Below are positions 1 through 8,062 of a DNA stretch of 64,000 nt, one piece after another. The notes under the pieces are model-generated. The model was not told the origin of the DNA and did no database searches. It saw only the letters and a program-made list of their open reading frames with translations. Made by a program: the position numbers and the translations under genes. Each line of letters starts with the position of its first letter. The first letter of the stretch is position 1. Location: contig NZ_FOMD01000001.1 of NCBI RefSeq assembly GCF_900112525.1, positions 1,488,001 to 1,552,000 on the forward strand, written 5' to 3'. The DNA comes from Klenkia taihuensis (lineage in GTDB: Bacteria; Actinomycetota; Actinomycetes; Mycobacteriales; Geodermatophilaceae).

Positions 1-659
1 CCCGGCGGATGAGCGAGGTCGTCCGCGAGGTCACCGGCGCGTCGCCCGACCGGGTCGCGGTGCTCAGCGGGCCCAACCTGGCCCGCGAGATCGCCGAGGA
101 GCAGCCCTCGGCCACGGTCATCGCGTGCGCCGACACCGACCGCGCCGAGGCCCTGCAGGCCGCCTGCCACACCCGGTACTTCCGGCCCTACACCAACCCC
201 GACGTGGTCGGCTGCGAGCTCGGCGGGGCGGTCAAGAACGTCATCGCGCTGGCCGCCGGCGTCGCCGAGGGGCTGGGCTTCGGCGACAACACCCGGGCCT
301 CGCTGATCACCCGGGGGCTGGCCGAGACCGCCCGCCTGGGCCAGGCCCTGGGCGCGGACCCGCTGACCTTCGCCGGGCTGGCCGGCCTGGGCGACCTGGT
401 GGCCACCTGCTCCTCGCCGCTGTCGCGCAACCGCACGTTCGGCGAGCACCTGGGCCGCGGGATGAGCCTGGAGGAGACGGTCGCGGTGACCAGGCAGACC
501 GCCGAGGGCGTGAAGTCCTGCCGGTCGGTGCTCGACCTGGCGCAGGCGCACGGCGTCGACGTCCCCATCACCGAGGCCGTCGTCCGGGTGTGCCACGAGG
601 GCGAGTCCCCGGCGCAGATGGTGCGGGAGATCATGAGCCGGGAGGCCAAGAGTGAGTGA
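1..659 (+). CDS. gpsA: Glycerol-3-phosphate dehydrogenase [NAD(P)+], C-terminal part
   Basis: The enzyme reduces dihydroxyacetone phosphate to sn-glycerol 3-phosphate for phospholipid synthesis in the cytoplasm. The frame is open from the left edge (first full codon at base 3), so the N-terminal Rossmann GxGxxG lies outside the window and this entry is partial. Visible family motifs are [10 protein letters not shown] near base 66, GGAVKN with the catalytic lysine codon at 234-236, FGDNTRASL, and [14 protein letters not shown]. The stop at 657-659 overlaps the next gene by 8 bases, so the two are almost surely co-transcribed. Identification is firm; only the start is missing. Confidence 0.95.
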   Translation, partial: RRMSEVVREVTGASPDRVAVLSGPNLAREIAEEQPSATVIACADTDRAEALQAACHTRYFRPYTNPDVVGCELGGAVKNVIALAAGVAEGLGFGDNTRASLITRGLAETARLGQALGADPLTFAGLAGLGDLVATCSSPLSRNRTFGEHLGRGMSLEETVAVTRQTAEGVKSCRSVLDLAQAHGVDVPITEAVVRVCHEGESPAQMVREIMSREAKSE

Positions 660-1785
660 CCTCGGCGACGGCACCCGCGTGGTGCGCGGCGGCGACGAGC
701 CGGTGGCCCCGGGCGCCCCGCTGCGGCCCTCGCCGGTGTTCGCCGCGCCCTACCACCTGGGCGAGGACCCCTACGCCACCGACTTCTACGCCCGCCCCGG
801 GCACCCCACGCTGCGGGTGCTCGAGCGGGCCGTCGGCGACCTGGACGGCGGCGAGTGCCTGGTCTTCGCCACCGGCATGGCCGCCATCAGCGCCGCCGTG
901 CTCGCCGTCGCCGGCGCGGGGGACCGGGTCGTGGTGCCCAGCGACGGCTACTACCAGACCCGCGCGTTCGGCGAGGGTGAGCTGACCAGGTTCGGCATCG
1001 AGGTGCAGCAGGTGCCCACGCTGCGGATCGCCGAGGTCGCCGCCCGCGGGGACCTCGACGGCGCGGCGTTCGTGCTGCTGGAGACGCCGTCCAACCCCGA
1101 GCTCGACGTCTGCGACATCGCCGCCGTCGCCCGGGCCACCCAGGCCGCCGGCGCCGTGCTGGCCGTGGACAACACCACCGCCACGCCGCTGGGCCAGCGC
1201 CCGCTGGACCTGGGCGCCGACCTGGTGCTGGCCGCCGACACCAAGGCGCTCACCGGGCACAGCGACCTGCTCATGGGCCACGTCACCGCCTCCCGCAGCG
1301 AGCGGGGGCAGCAGCTGCACACCCGGCTCAAGGCCTGGCGGGACCGCACCGGCAACGGCCCGGGTGCCTTCGACGCGTGGCTCGCGCACCGGTCGCTGTC
1401 CACCCTGGACCTGCGGCTGGCCCGGCAGGCCACCACCGCGGCCGCCGTCGCCGACCTGCTGGCCGACCACCCGGCCGCCACCGGCGTGCGCTGGCCCGGC
1501 CGGCCCGGCGACCCGTCCTACGAGCTGGCGTCGCGGCAGATGCTGCGGATGAACGGCGTCGTCTCGGCGACCCTGGCCGACGAGGCCGCCGTGCACGCCC
1601 TGGTGCGGGCCAGCGACCTCTGGCTGGCCGCGACCAGCTTCGGGGGCGTGCACTCCACGGTGGACCGGCGGGCGCAGTGGGGCGGGGACGCCGTCGCCGA
1701 GGGGTTCGTGCGGTTCTCCTGCGGCATCGAGGACACCGCCGACCTGGTCGCCGACCTGACCCGCGCGCTGGACACGCTGGTCTGA
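652..1785 (+). CDS. Cystathionine gamma-lyase/synthase-type PLP enzyme
   Basis: A 377-residue member of the Cys/Met metabolism PLP-dependent family, which acts on cystathionine, homocysteine or O-acyl-homoserine substrates. Visible are GMAAIS (75-80, phosphate binding), VDNT (Asp173, which pairs with the pyridine nitrogen) and TKALTGHSD with the Schiff-base lysine Lys198. The GTG start lies inside the end of gpsA (8-base overlap), and ddl follows 24 bases after the stop. The exact reaction (beta/gamma-lyase or synthase) cannot be told from sequence. Its place between gpsA and ddl suggests a role in sulfur amino acid supply within an envelope-precursor operon, which is inference. Confidence 0.85.
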   Translation: MSDLGDGTRVVRGGDEPVAPGAPLRPSPVFAAPYHLGEDPYATDFYARPGHPTLRVLERAVGDLDGGECLVFATGMAAISAAVLAVAGAGDRVVVPSDGYYQTRAFGEGELTRFGIEVQQVPTLRIAEVAARGDLDGAAFVLLETPSNPELDVCDIAAVARATQAAGAVLAVDNTTATPLGQRPLDLGADLVLAADTKALTGHSDLLMGHVTASRSERGQQLHTRLKAWRDRTGNGPGAFDAWLAHRSLSTLDLRLARQATTAAAVADLLADHPAATGVRWPGRPGDPSYELASRQMLRMNGVVSATLADEAAVHALVRASDLWLAATSFGGVHSTVDRRAQWGGDAVAEGFVRFSCGIEDTADLVADLTRALDTLV

Positions 1786-1795
1786 CCCGGCCCGA

Positions 1796-1801
1796 TAGGG
1801 T
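1796..1801 (+). promoter_or_regulatory. Candidate -10 element, ddl
   Basis: TAGGGT ends 8 bases before the ATG of ddl, with no Shine-Dalgarno between. Transcription would begin at or next to the start codon. No convincing -35 is seen. Confidence 0.45.
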
Positions 1802-1809
1802 CGCCTGCG

Positions 1810-2928
1810 ATGAGCGCGGGAGCACGCAGGACCAGGGTCGCCGTCGTCTTCGGGGGGCGGAGCGCGGAGCACGCCATCTCGTGCGTCTCCGCCGGCAGCG
1901 TGATGGCCGCGCTCGACCCCGACCGGTACGAGGTGGTGCCGGTCGGCATCACCCGCGAGGGCGGCTGGGTGCTGCACGACGGCGACCGGCTGGCCATCGA
2001 GGGCGGCCGGCTGCCCGAGGTCACCGGCGGGACGGCGGTCTCCCTCGTCGGCGACCCGGCCGGCCGCGGCCTGTCGGTGCTCGAGCCCGGCGAGGCCTTC
2101 GGCCGGCTCACCGACGTCGACGTCGTCTTCCCGGTGCTGCACGGCGCCTACGGCGAGGACGGCACCGTGCAGGGCCTGCTCGAGATGAGCGGCCTGCCCT
2201 ACGTCGGCTCCGGGGTGTTCGCCTCGGCGGCGAGCATGGACAAGGAGTTCACCAAGAAGCTGCTCACCGCGGCCGGCATCGAGCAGGGCGACCACGTCGT
2301 GCTGCGCGACGCCGCCGGTGCGCTGACCACCGACCCGGCCGCGCTCACCCAGGAGCACCGCGACCGGCTGGGCCTGCCGGTGTTCGTGAAGCCCTCCCGC
2401 GCCGGCTCCAGCATCGGCATCACCCGGGTCACCGACTGGGCCGACTTCGACGCCGCCGTGGCCACCGCCGCCGCCGTCGACACCAAGGTCGTCGTCGAGG
2501 CCGCCGTCGCCGGCCGGGAGGTCGAGTGCGGCGTGCTCGCCGCGGTCGGCGGCGGGCTGCCCGAGACCAGCCTGCCGGCGGAGATCCGGCTGCACGCCGG
2601 CGTCGACTGGTACGACTTCGACGCCAAGTACCTCGACGACGCCGTGGACTTCGACGTCCCCGCCGACCTGACCCCCGAGCAGACCGCCGCGGTGCAGGAG
2701 GTGTCCCGCCGGGCCTACCTCGCGCTGGACTGCCGCGGGCTGGCCCGCGTCGACTTCTTCCTCGGCACCGACCCGGCCACCGGCGCCGACCGGCTCGTGG
2801 TCAACGAGGTCAACACCATGCCCGGGTTCACCCCCATCTCGATGTTCCCCCGCATGTGGGCCGCCTCCGGCGTCGACTACCCGACGCTGGTGGACCGGCT
2901 GGTGGCCGGCGCCCTGGCCCAGGGGTGA
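1810..2928 (+). CDS. ddl: D-alanine--D-alanine ligase
   Basis: This ATP-grasp ligase joins two D-alanines for the peptidoglycan stem peptide and is the target of D-cycloserine. The 372-residue length fits the actinobacterial Ddl family. Motifs in order: [11 protein letters not shown] (14-24), [12 protein letters not shown] (ligase signature 1, about 114-125), [10 protein letters not shown] (ATP-grasp loop region), ARVDFF and [10 protein letters not shown] (metal-binding Glu/Asn near the C-terminus). The ATG start is chosen because FGGRSAEH follows at the usual distance. The next gene overlaps the stop by 4 bases (GTGA). Confidence 0.96.
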   Translation: MSAGARRTRVAVVFGGRSAEHAISCVSAGSVMAALDPDRYEVVPVGITREGGWVLHDGDRLAIEGGRLPEVTGGTAVSLVGDPAGRGLSVLEPGEAFGRLTDVDVVFPVLHGAYGEDGTVQGLLEMSGLPYVGSGVFASAASMDKEFTKKLLTAAGIEQGDHVVLRDAAGALTTDPAALTQEHRDRLGLPVFVKPSRAGSSIGITRVTDWADFDAAVATAAAVDTKVVVEAAVAGREVECGVLAAVGGGLPETSLPAEIRLHAGVDWYDFDAKYLDDAVDFDVPADLTPEQTAAVQEVSRRAYLALDCRGLARVDFFLGTDPATGADRLVVNEVNTMPGFTPISMFPRMWAASGVDYPTLVDRLVAGALAQG

Positions 2929-3566
2929 GGCCGCTCGCCGGCCTGCTGGTGCTCGCACTGGCCCCGCTCGCGGGCTGCTCCGCCGGGGTGACCGGCACGG
3001 CGACCCCGGCCGCGACGGGCGAGGTGGGCACGCTGCCCGGCGACGTCGACGGCCTGGGCGGGCTGGTGCTCACCGCGGTGCCCTCCGGCCGCCCGCAGGT
3101 CCCCGACGACGAGCTCGACCCGCCCGCCGGCCCCAAGACGCTGGCCGACGTCGCCGGCTACGCCGAGGACGCCGAGCGCGAGGAGGAGGTGCTCACCGAC
3201 TACGGCTACCGCTGGGGCTGGGAGCGGTTCTGGGGCACCGACGACGACCTGACGTCGGTCTTCGTCGACCAGTTCGACGGCACCGCCGGTGCGGCGTCCT
3301 ACGCCGACGACCTGGCCCGCAACGACACCGAGTTCTACGGCGGCAACCCCGACCGCGACCCCGACCACCTGCCCGACGGCTGCGCCACGCTGACCGTCGA
3401 GGACCCCGCCGAGGACACCCGGCTGACCGGGCCGGCCGCCTTCGCCTGGTGCGCCCACGGCCCCTTCACCGTCTCGGTCGCGGTGGTCTCCACCGACACC
3501 GAGGACGCGCTGGCCCAGGTCGACGACCTGGTCGAGCTCCAGCTGGACCGGTTGCCCCGCGGCTGA
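2925..3566 (+). CDS. Putative lipoprotein of unknown function
   Basis: A 213-residue secreted lipoprotein. A short hydrophobic signal peptide ends in the lipobox LAGC (Cys18), so the protein should be acylated and anchored on the outer face of the membrane. The mature part is acidic, rich in Asp/Glu and aromatic residues ([12 protein letters not shown] around residue 95), and has two further cysteines that could form a disulfide. I recognise no enzyme motif. The GTG start overlaps the ddl stop by 4 bases, so translation is probably coupled to ddl. A cell-wall-associated role is a guess from position only. Confidence 0.75.
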   Translation: MRPLAGLLVLALAPLAGCSAGVTGTATPAATGEVGTLPGDVDGLGGLVLTAVPSGRPQVPDDELDPPAGPKTLADVAGYAEDAEREEEVLTDYGYRWGWERFWGTDDDLTSVFVDQFDGTAGAASYADDLARNDTEFYGGNPDRDPDHLPDGCATLTVEDPAEDTRLTGPAAFAWCAHGPFTVSVAVVSTDTEDALAQVDDLVELQLDRLPRG

Positions 3567-3570
3567 CCGC

Positions 3571-3954
3571 TCAGCCGGTGGTGACGCCGTCCAGGTAGAC
3601 CCAGCGGCCCTCGACCTTGGTGAACCGGCTGCGCTCCTGCTGCGCGCCCGGCTCGCCGTCGCGTCGGTAGGAGGCGCGGAACTCCACCGTGCCCTCGACG
3701 GCCAGCAGCCCGCCGCCCTCGACCGCCAGGACCTCCAGGCCGGTCCAGCGGGTGTCGTCGTCCAGCTCCAGGTCGGCGGGGCGGGTGCGCGGGTGCCAGC
3801 TGGCCAGCAGGTACGGGGCGTCGCCGAGGGCGAAGGCGCTGTACCGGGAGCGCATGAGCGCCTCGGCGGTGGGCGCCGCGGCACCGGCGTGCACCGGTCC
3901 GCAGCACTCGTCGAGGGTCAGCCCCGTCCCGCAGGGGCAGCGCCGCGGCCTCAC
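3571..3954 (-). CDS. YchJ/UPF0225 family protein with SEC-C metal motif
   Basis: A 127-residue protein of the YchJ (UPF0225) family. It opens with the SEC-C zinc motif CPCGTGLTLDECC (residues 6-18), followed by the family core SRYSAFALGDAPYLL, SWHP and an NTF2-like C-terminal half (VEFRASYR, FTKVEGRWVYLDG). No biochemical function is established for the family. The GTG start shares four bases with the stop of the upstream DUF3515 gene, which is the reason for preferring it over longer in-frame openings. It ends 4 bases from the convergent lipoprotein gene. Confidence 0.85.
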   Translation of the reverse strand: MRPRRCPCGTGLTLDECCGPVHAGAAAPTAEALMRSRYSAFALGDAPYLLASWHPRTRPADLELDDDTRWTGLEVLAVEGGGLLAVEGTVEFRASYRRDGEPGAQQERSRFTKVEGRWVYLDGVTTG

Positions 3955-4514
3955 CGGGCCGGGACGGCGCCGGCGATGGTCGGTCCCAGCGCGGTCACCA
4001 GGGCGCTGTCGCTGCTGGCCGGCAGCGTGATCTGCACGGCCACCGACCGGTCCAGCGTGGTCCAGGTGATGACGTCGGGGACCGAGGTGTCGACGAACCA
4101 CGGCAGGCCGGTGATGGTCACGACCAGCGCGTCCGGGGCCAGGTCGATCGCCGGGACCCCGCAGACCAGGACCGATGCCGGGTCGCCCCAGGCGTAGACG
4201 TAGGGCGAGTCGGAGTCGACACGTCGACTCGTCTCCCCGGCGACCTCCAGCGGCAGCTGGCTCATCAGCGCCGGGCAGGCGGCGTCGGCCTCCGGGGTGA
4301 TCTCCGGCGTGTCGACCTGGACCGGGCTGTCGTCGCGCTGGCTGGGGGTCGCGCCGGAGACGTCGGCCACCGGCCCGTCGCCGGGGCCGTCGTCCCCGCT
4401 GCCGGGCCCGAGGAGGCGGATCAGCACCAGCAGCACGACGACCACGGGGACGGCGACCGCCGTGGCCACCAGGGCGGCGCGGCGGGTGGGGTCCGACGAC
4501 CGGCGGGCCGGCAC
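3951..4514 (-). CDS. DUF3515 family membrane-anchored protein
   Basis: This 187-residue protein has one N-terminal membrane segment (about residues 14-36), an acidic linker, and an extracytoplasmic domain with the DUF3515 pattern: CPALMSQLP, YVYAWGDPASVLVCGVP and a final DRSVAVQITLP strand. DUF3515 is common beside ddl/thiL in actinobacteria (Rv2980 type) and has no known function. The two cysteines (CPAL and LVCG) probably form a disulfide outside the cell. A GAGG sequence about 8 bases before the GTG supports the start. The stop overlaps the YchJ-type gene by 4 bases. Confidence 0.85.
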   Translation of the reverse strand: MPARRSSDPTRRAALVATAVAVPVVVVLLVLIRLLGPGSGDDGPGDGPVADVSGATPSQRDDSPVQVDTPEITPEADAACPALMSQLPLEVAGETSRRVDSDSPYVYAWGDPASVLVCGVPAIDLAPDALVVTITGLPWFVDTSVPDVITWTTLDRSVAVQITLPASSDSALVTALGPTIAGAVPAR

Positions 4515-4587
4515 CTCCGGCGCCTCGTCGGCGTCGGGGTCCGGCCCGTCGGGGGTGGTGCCGGGGTCGCTGGTCAGGGGAGGGACC

Positions 4588-4821
4588 TCAGAGGTTGACG
4601 ACCGGGCAGGTCAGCGTGCGGGTGATGCCGTCGACCGACTGCACCCGGGCCACCACCAGGCGGCCGAGCTCGTCGACCGAGCCGGCCTCGGCGCGGACGA
4701 TGACGTCGTAGGGGCCGGTGACGTCCTCGGCCTTGGTGACGCCGGCGATGCCCGCGATGGTCTGGGCGACCGCGGCGGCCTTGCCGACCTCGGTCTGGAT
4801 CAGGATGTAGGCGTGGACCAC
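4588..4821 (-). CDS. Lrp/AsnC ligand-binding-domain protein (no HTH)
   Basis: A 77-residue stand-alone regulation-of-amino-acid-metabolism (RAM) domain: HAYILIQTEVGK, GPYDVIVRAE, ITRTLTCPVV. It lacks the N-terminal helix-turn-helix of full Lrp/AsnC regulators, so it may bind an amino acid or modulate a partner rather than bind DNA. I prefer the GTG at 4821 because GGAGG sits 7 bases upstream; longer in-frame openings have no such site and encode low-complexity sequence. It lies between DUF3515 and the divergent thiL, as in other actinobacteria. Confidence 0.85.
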   Translation of the reverse strand: MVHAYILIQTEVGKAAAVAQTIAGIAGVTKAEDVTGPYDVIVRAEAGSVDELGRLVVARVQSVDGITRTLTCPVVNL

Positions 4822-4904
4822 AGCAGTTCCCTCCTCGGGCAGGACGTGGGCGCCGCCTCCGGGCGGGCCGGACGGCAACGTACCCCAGCGCACCGGGGTG
4901 ACCG

Positions 4905-5918
4905 GTGACGCGCCCCCGGCCGCAGGCCGCCGGCGACACCGTGGCCTCGGTCGGCGAGTTCGGCGTCATCGACCGGGTGGTCGCGCGGGCCGGCACCGCC
5001 GCGGCGGCCGTGGTGGGGCCCGGTGACGACGCCGCCGTGCTGCGGGCCCCGGACTCCCGGGTGGTCGCCGCCTGCGACGTGCTGGTGGAGGGCCGGCACT
5101 TCCGCCGCGACTGGTCCTCGGCCGAGGATGTCGGGCACAAGGCGGCCGCCGCCAACCTCGCCGACGTCGCCGCGATGGGCGCGGTGCCCACCGCCCTGCT
5201 GGTCGGGCTCGCCTGCCCGGCCGGCACCCCCACGGCCTGGCTGGAGGGCGTGGCCACCGGGATGGCCGCGGAGTGCCGTCCGCACGGTGCGGCCGTCGTC
5301 GGCGGGGACACCGTGGCCAGCGCCCCCGGCAGCGACGCCGTCGTGCTGTCGGTGACCGCGCTGGGCGACCTGCAGGGCCGTGCGCCGGTGACCCGGGGCG
5401 GGGCCCGGCCGGGGGACGTCGTCGCGGTGGCCGGCCGTCTGGGCTGGTCGGCGTGCGGCTGGGCGGTGCTGCGCCGCGGGTTCACCTCCCCGCACGCCGC
5501 GGTCGCCGCGCACCGCCGACCCGAGCCGCCCTACGCCGCCGGGCCCGCCGCGGCCGACGCCGGGGCGACCGCCATGTGCGACGTCAGCGACGGCCTGCTC
5601 GCCGACGCCGGGCACCTGGCCGACGCCTCGGGCGTGGTGCTGCACCTGGACCGCGGCACGCTGGCCTCCTTCGTCGACCCGGCCGGCCCGCTGGCCCAGG
5701 TCGCCGCGGCGCTGGGCGGCAACCCGCTGGGTTGGGTGCTCACCGGCGGGGAGGACCACGCGCTGCTGGCCACCTTCCCGGCCGCGGCCGACCTGCCCGC
5801 CGGGTTCGTCCGCATCGGCGTGGTCGAGGACGGCGCCCCCGGCGTGCTGGTCGACGGCGTCGCGGCCGCCGACGTCGCCGAGGGGCTGGGGGAGGGGACC
5901 GGGCATGTCCACTTCTGA
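4905..5918 (+). CDS. thiL: Thiamine-monophosphate kinase
   Basis: ThiL phosphorylates thiamine monophosphate to the active cofactor thiamine diphosphate. The 337 residues show the AIRS/PurM-like fold motifs: GPGDDAAVL (38-46, Mg/ATP), CDVLVEGRHF (57-66), NLADVAAMGA (84-93), GGDT (133-136), DVSDGL (226-231) and GGEDHALL (281-288). The GTG start is the only sensible one before the GEFGVI motif. The 3' end overlaps the following GNAT gene by 14 bases. Confidence 0.95.
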   Translation: MTRPRPQAAGDTVASVGEFGVIDRVVARAGTAAAAVVGPGDDAAVLRAPDSRVVAACDVLVEGRHFRRDWSSAEDVGHKAAAANLADVAAMGAVPTALLVGLACPAGTPTAWLEGVATGMAAECRPHGAAVVGGDTVASAPGSDAVVLSVTALGDLQGRAPVTRGGARPGDVVAVAGRLGWSACGWAVLRRGFTSPHAAVAAHRRPEPPYAAGPAAADAGATAMCDVSDGLLADAGHLADASGVVLHLDRGTLASFVDPAGPLAQVAAALGGNPLGWVLTGGEDHALLATFPAAADLPAGFVRIGVVEDGAPGVLVDGVAAADVAEGLGEGTGHVHF

Positions 5919-6405
5919 GGTCTCCCAGCGGCTGGTCCTGCGGCCGGCCGGCTACGACGACCCTCAGGTCACCGAGCTGGTCGAGGCGGTGCAGCAGGAG
6001 TACGTGGTCCGCTACGGCGGCCGGGACGCCATGGAGGTCGACCCGGCCGAGGTGCTGCCGCCGCGCGGCCTGCTGCTGGTGGCCGAGGTCGACGGCGTGG
6101 CCGTGGGCTGCGGCGCCTGGCGGGTGCACGCCCCCGGGGTGGTCGAGGTCAAGCGGATGTACGTCGCACCGCGCGCCCGCCGGCGCGGGGTCGCCGAGAC
6201 CGTGCTGGCCCGCCTCGAGGCCACGGCGGCGGCCGCCGGGCACCGCCGCGCGGTGCTCAACACCGGCGACCGGCAGCCCGAGGCGCTGGCGCTCTACGCC
6301 CGTGCCGGGTACACACCGGTCGCCGGGTACGGCGTCTACGCCGACGCACCCGGCGCGGTGTTCCTCGGCAAGCAGCTCGGCGGTGGTCCGGAGGAGGGGT
6401 CCTGA
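5905..6405 (+). CDS. GNAT family N-acetyltransferase
   Basis: A 166-residue single-domain GNAT acyltransferase. The acetyl-CoA-binding motif A is KRMYVAPRARRRGVAETVL (83-101, with the R/Q-x-x-G/A loop at 93-97), and the C-terminal part carries PEALALYARAGYTPVAGYG, typical of amino-group acetyltransferases. The substrate is unknown. It overlaps thiL at its 5' end, and its stop shares one base (TGATG) with the start of the next gene, so the three form one operon. Confidence 0.85.
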   Translation: MSTSEVSQRLVLRPAGYDDPQVTELVEAVQQEYVVRYGGRDAMEVDPAEVLPPRGLLLVAEVDGVAVGCGAWRVHAPGVVEVKRMYVAPRARRRGVAETVLARLEATAAAAGHRRAVLNTGDRQPEALALYARAGYTPVAGYGVYADAPGAVFLGKQLGGGPEEGS

Positions 6406-7049
6406 TGGGTGTCGTCACGGTGTCGGCCACGTTCGGCTGCGGGGGCGCGGAGATCGCCCCGGCCGTCGCCGAGCGGCTCGGCCTGCCCTTCCACGACCGG
6501 GTCATCCCGGCGCAGGTGGCCCTGCGGCTCGGCGTCCCGGTCGAGGAGGCCGAGGCCGCCGACGAGAGCGTGGTGCGCGGCCTGTGGCGGGTGGTGGCGT
6601 CCCTGGGCTCCATGCCCGACCCGGTGGGCGGGGTGCTGCCCGACGCCGGCGTCCCCGACGAGCGCGCCTTCCGGCTGCAGACCGAGCGGGTGGTCACCGA
6701 CATCGCCGACGGCGCGGGCGGCGTCGTCCTGGGCCGGGCCGCGGCCATGGTGCTGCGCGACCGGCCCGACGCCCTGCACGTCCGCCTGGACGGGCCGCCG
6801 GAGCGCCGGCTGGCCGCCGCGGTGGCGCACCTGGGGCGCCCGGCCGACGAGGTGCGTCGAGAGCTGCAGGCCGCCGATCGCGCCCGCGCGGCCTACGTGC
6901 GGCACTACCACCGCTGCGACCCCGCCGAGGCCCGGCACTACCACCTGGTGGTGGACTCCACCGCCTTCGACCACGACCTGGTGGTCGACCTGGTCGTGGC
7001 CGCCGCGCGGGCGCGCGGGATCAGCGGGGGGCCAGCAGCGGGAGCATGA
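6405..7049 (+). CDS. Cytidylate kinase-like family protein
   Basis: A 214-residue P-loop protein of the cytidylate-kinase-2 family (Cytidylate_kin2). The nucleotide-binding start VSATFGCGGAEIAPAVAERL (6-25) resembles an NMP-kinase loop but is not a canonical GxxxxGKT: no lysine follows the glycines. GGVVLGRAAAMVL and DALHVRLDGPPERR match the core and lid of the family. Its true substrate is not known. It is translationally coupled to the GNAT gene and ends in a 29-base convergent overlap with tetR. Confidence 0.8.
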   Translation: MGVVTVSATFGCGGAEIAPAVAERLGLPFHDRVIPAQVALRLGVPVEEAEAADESVVRGLWRVVASLGSMPDPVGGVLPDAGVPDERAFRLQTERVVTDIADGAGGVVLGRAAAMVLRDRPDALHVRLDGPPERRLAAAVAHLGRPADEVRRELQAADRARAAYVRHYHRCDPAEARHYHLVVDSTAFDHDLVVDLVVAAARARGISGGPAAGA

Positions 7050-7638
7050 CCCGGTCGACGACGTCGCGCACCAGCTCGTCGTCCAGCGGCCGGCCCAGCA
7101 CCAGCCAACGCTGCATGACCACCGCCGGGCCGGCCTCGCCGGCGACGGTGCCCAGCCGGGCGGGGTCGACCTCGCCCCGGCCCACCGCGGCGGTGAAGAC
7201 CTGCACGAAGGCGTCCTCCCAGATCCCGGCCGACCCCTCGCGGAACGCCGCGGCCAGGTCGGGCTCGTGCGGCAGCACGCCGACGACGGCGCGGGCGGCG
7301 GCGCCGACCGGGCCGTTCAGCGAGGCGACCATGGCGCCGACGACCTCCAGCAGGTCCCCGCGCAGCGTCCCGGTCGACGGCACGGTCACCTGGCCGCGGT
7401 CGGCCTCGGCGATGGTCTCGGCGACCATCTGGACCCGGGAGGACCAGCGGCGGTACATGCTCGCCTTGCCCACCCCGGCCCGGCCGGCGACGGCGTCCAT
7501 CGACAGCCCGTCCCAGCCGCGCTCGGCCAGCAGCTCCAGCACCGCGGTGCGCACCGCGTCGTCGACGGCGGGGTCACGGCGGCGGCCCGGGCGGAGCGGG
7601 GCGTCGGGTGCGGGCTCGGGATCACGGCGGAACTGCAC
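7021..7638 (-). CDS. TetR/AcrR family transcriptional regulator
   Basis: A 205-residue one-component repressor-type regulator. The N-terminal TetR_N helix-turn-helix spans about 28-72, with MDAVAGRAGVGKASMYRRW (48-66) as the recognition part. The C-terminal ligand domain resembles TetR_C_16-type sequences. No divergent partner gene identifies a ligand; it stands alone between rpmB and the convergent cytidylate-kinase-like gene. The GTG start has a -10 hexamer six bases upstream and no Shine-Dalgarno, suggesting a leaderless and possibly self-regulated message. Confidence 0.88.
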   Translation of the reverse strand: MQFRRDPEPAPDAPLRPGRRRDPAVDDAVRTAVLELLAERGWDGLSMDAVAGRAGVGKASMYRRWSSRVQMVAETIAEADRGQVTVPSTGTLRGDLLEVVGAMVASLNGPVGAAARAVVGVLPHEPDLAAAFREGSAGIWEDAFVQVFTAAVGRGEVDPARLGTVAGEAGPAVVMQRWLVLGRPLDDELVRDVVDRVMLPLLAPR

Positions 7639-7644
7639 CGCAAG

Positions 7645-7650
7645 ACCTTA
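7645..7650 (-). promoter_or_regulatory. Candidate -10 element, tetR
   Basis: Read on the minus strand the hexamer is TAAGGT, 6 bases before the GTG of the TetR gene. A short dyad GACC-TTA-GGTC overlaps it and could be part of a self-operator. Confidence 0.45.
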
Positions 7651-7675
7651 GGTCCTCAAGGCACCCCGGACGCCG

Positions 7676-7709
7676 ACGACCCCGGTCACCGTGGGGTGAC
7701 CGGGGTCGT
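7676..7709 (-). terminator. Intrinsic-type terminator hairpin after rpmB
   Basis: A perfect 15-bp inverted repeat (7676-7690 with 7695-7709) with a four-base loop lies 20 bases past the rpmB stop. There is no U-tract, as is usual for terminators in high-GC actinobacteria. It also insulates rpmB from tetR. Confidence 0.7.
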
Positions 7710-7729
7710 GGGAGGTGCGGAGGTGCAGG

Positions 7730-7921
7730 TCAGGCGCGGGTGAGCTTCCCGGCCCGGATGCAGCTCGTGCAGGCGTTCACGCGCTTGCGCGTGCCGTTGC
7801 CGAGGACGGCCCGCACGGACTGGATGTTCGGGTTCCAACGGCGCGGCGTGCGGCGGTGCGAGTGGGACACCGACATGCCGAACCCGGGGCCCTTGCCACA
7901 CACGTCGCAGACGGCAGCCAT
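7730..7921 (-). CDS. rpmB: Large ribosomal subunit protein bL28
   Basis: The 63-residue L28 protein of the 50S subunit. It carries four zinc-ligand cysteines, CDVC (Cys5, Cys8) and CTSC (Cys51, Cys54), marking the zinc-binding C+ paralogue rather than the zinc-free C- form made under zinc starvation. RRWNPNIQ is the family core. AGGAG sits 9 bases before the ATG. The gene stands alone with its own promoter and terminator, divergent from the DAK2-domain gene. Confidence 0.97.
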   Translation of the reverse strand: MAAVCDVCGKGPGFGMSVSHSHRRTPRRWNPNIQSVRAVLGNGTRKRVNACTSCIRAGKLTRA

Positions 7922-7991
7922 GGTCGATCACTCCTGGGAGACAAGATTTCGTGGGCGCAGGGAACGAGCCACCCGCGCGGACAACTCGTCC

Positions 7992-7997
7992 ACTGTA
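7992..7997 (-). promoter_or_regulatory. Candidate -10 element, rpmB
   Basis: TACAGT on the minus strand, with GGACAG 17 bases further upstream as a weak -35. It would give a leader of roughly 60 bases to rpmB. The alternative TTGTCC nearer the gene lacks a partner -10. Confidence 0.35.
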
Positions 7998-8049
7998 GCC
8001 GGTCGCCCCGGGCGCTGTCCGCCGACCCCGGGGTGTCGGTGGCCACCGG

Positions 8050-8055
8050 TAGCCT
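8050..8055 (+). promoter_or_regulatory. Candidate -10 element, DAK2-domain gene
   Basis: TAGCCT, 7 bases before the GTG start at 8063, with no Shine-Dalgarno between. The same hexamer and spacing recur before smc. Confidence 0.5.
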
Positions 8056-8062
8056 CCGGCAC

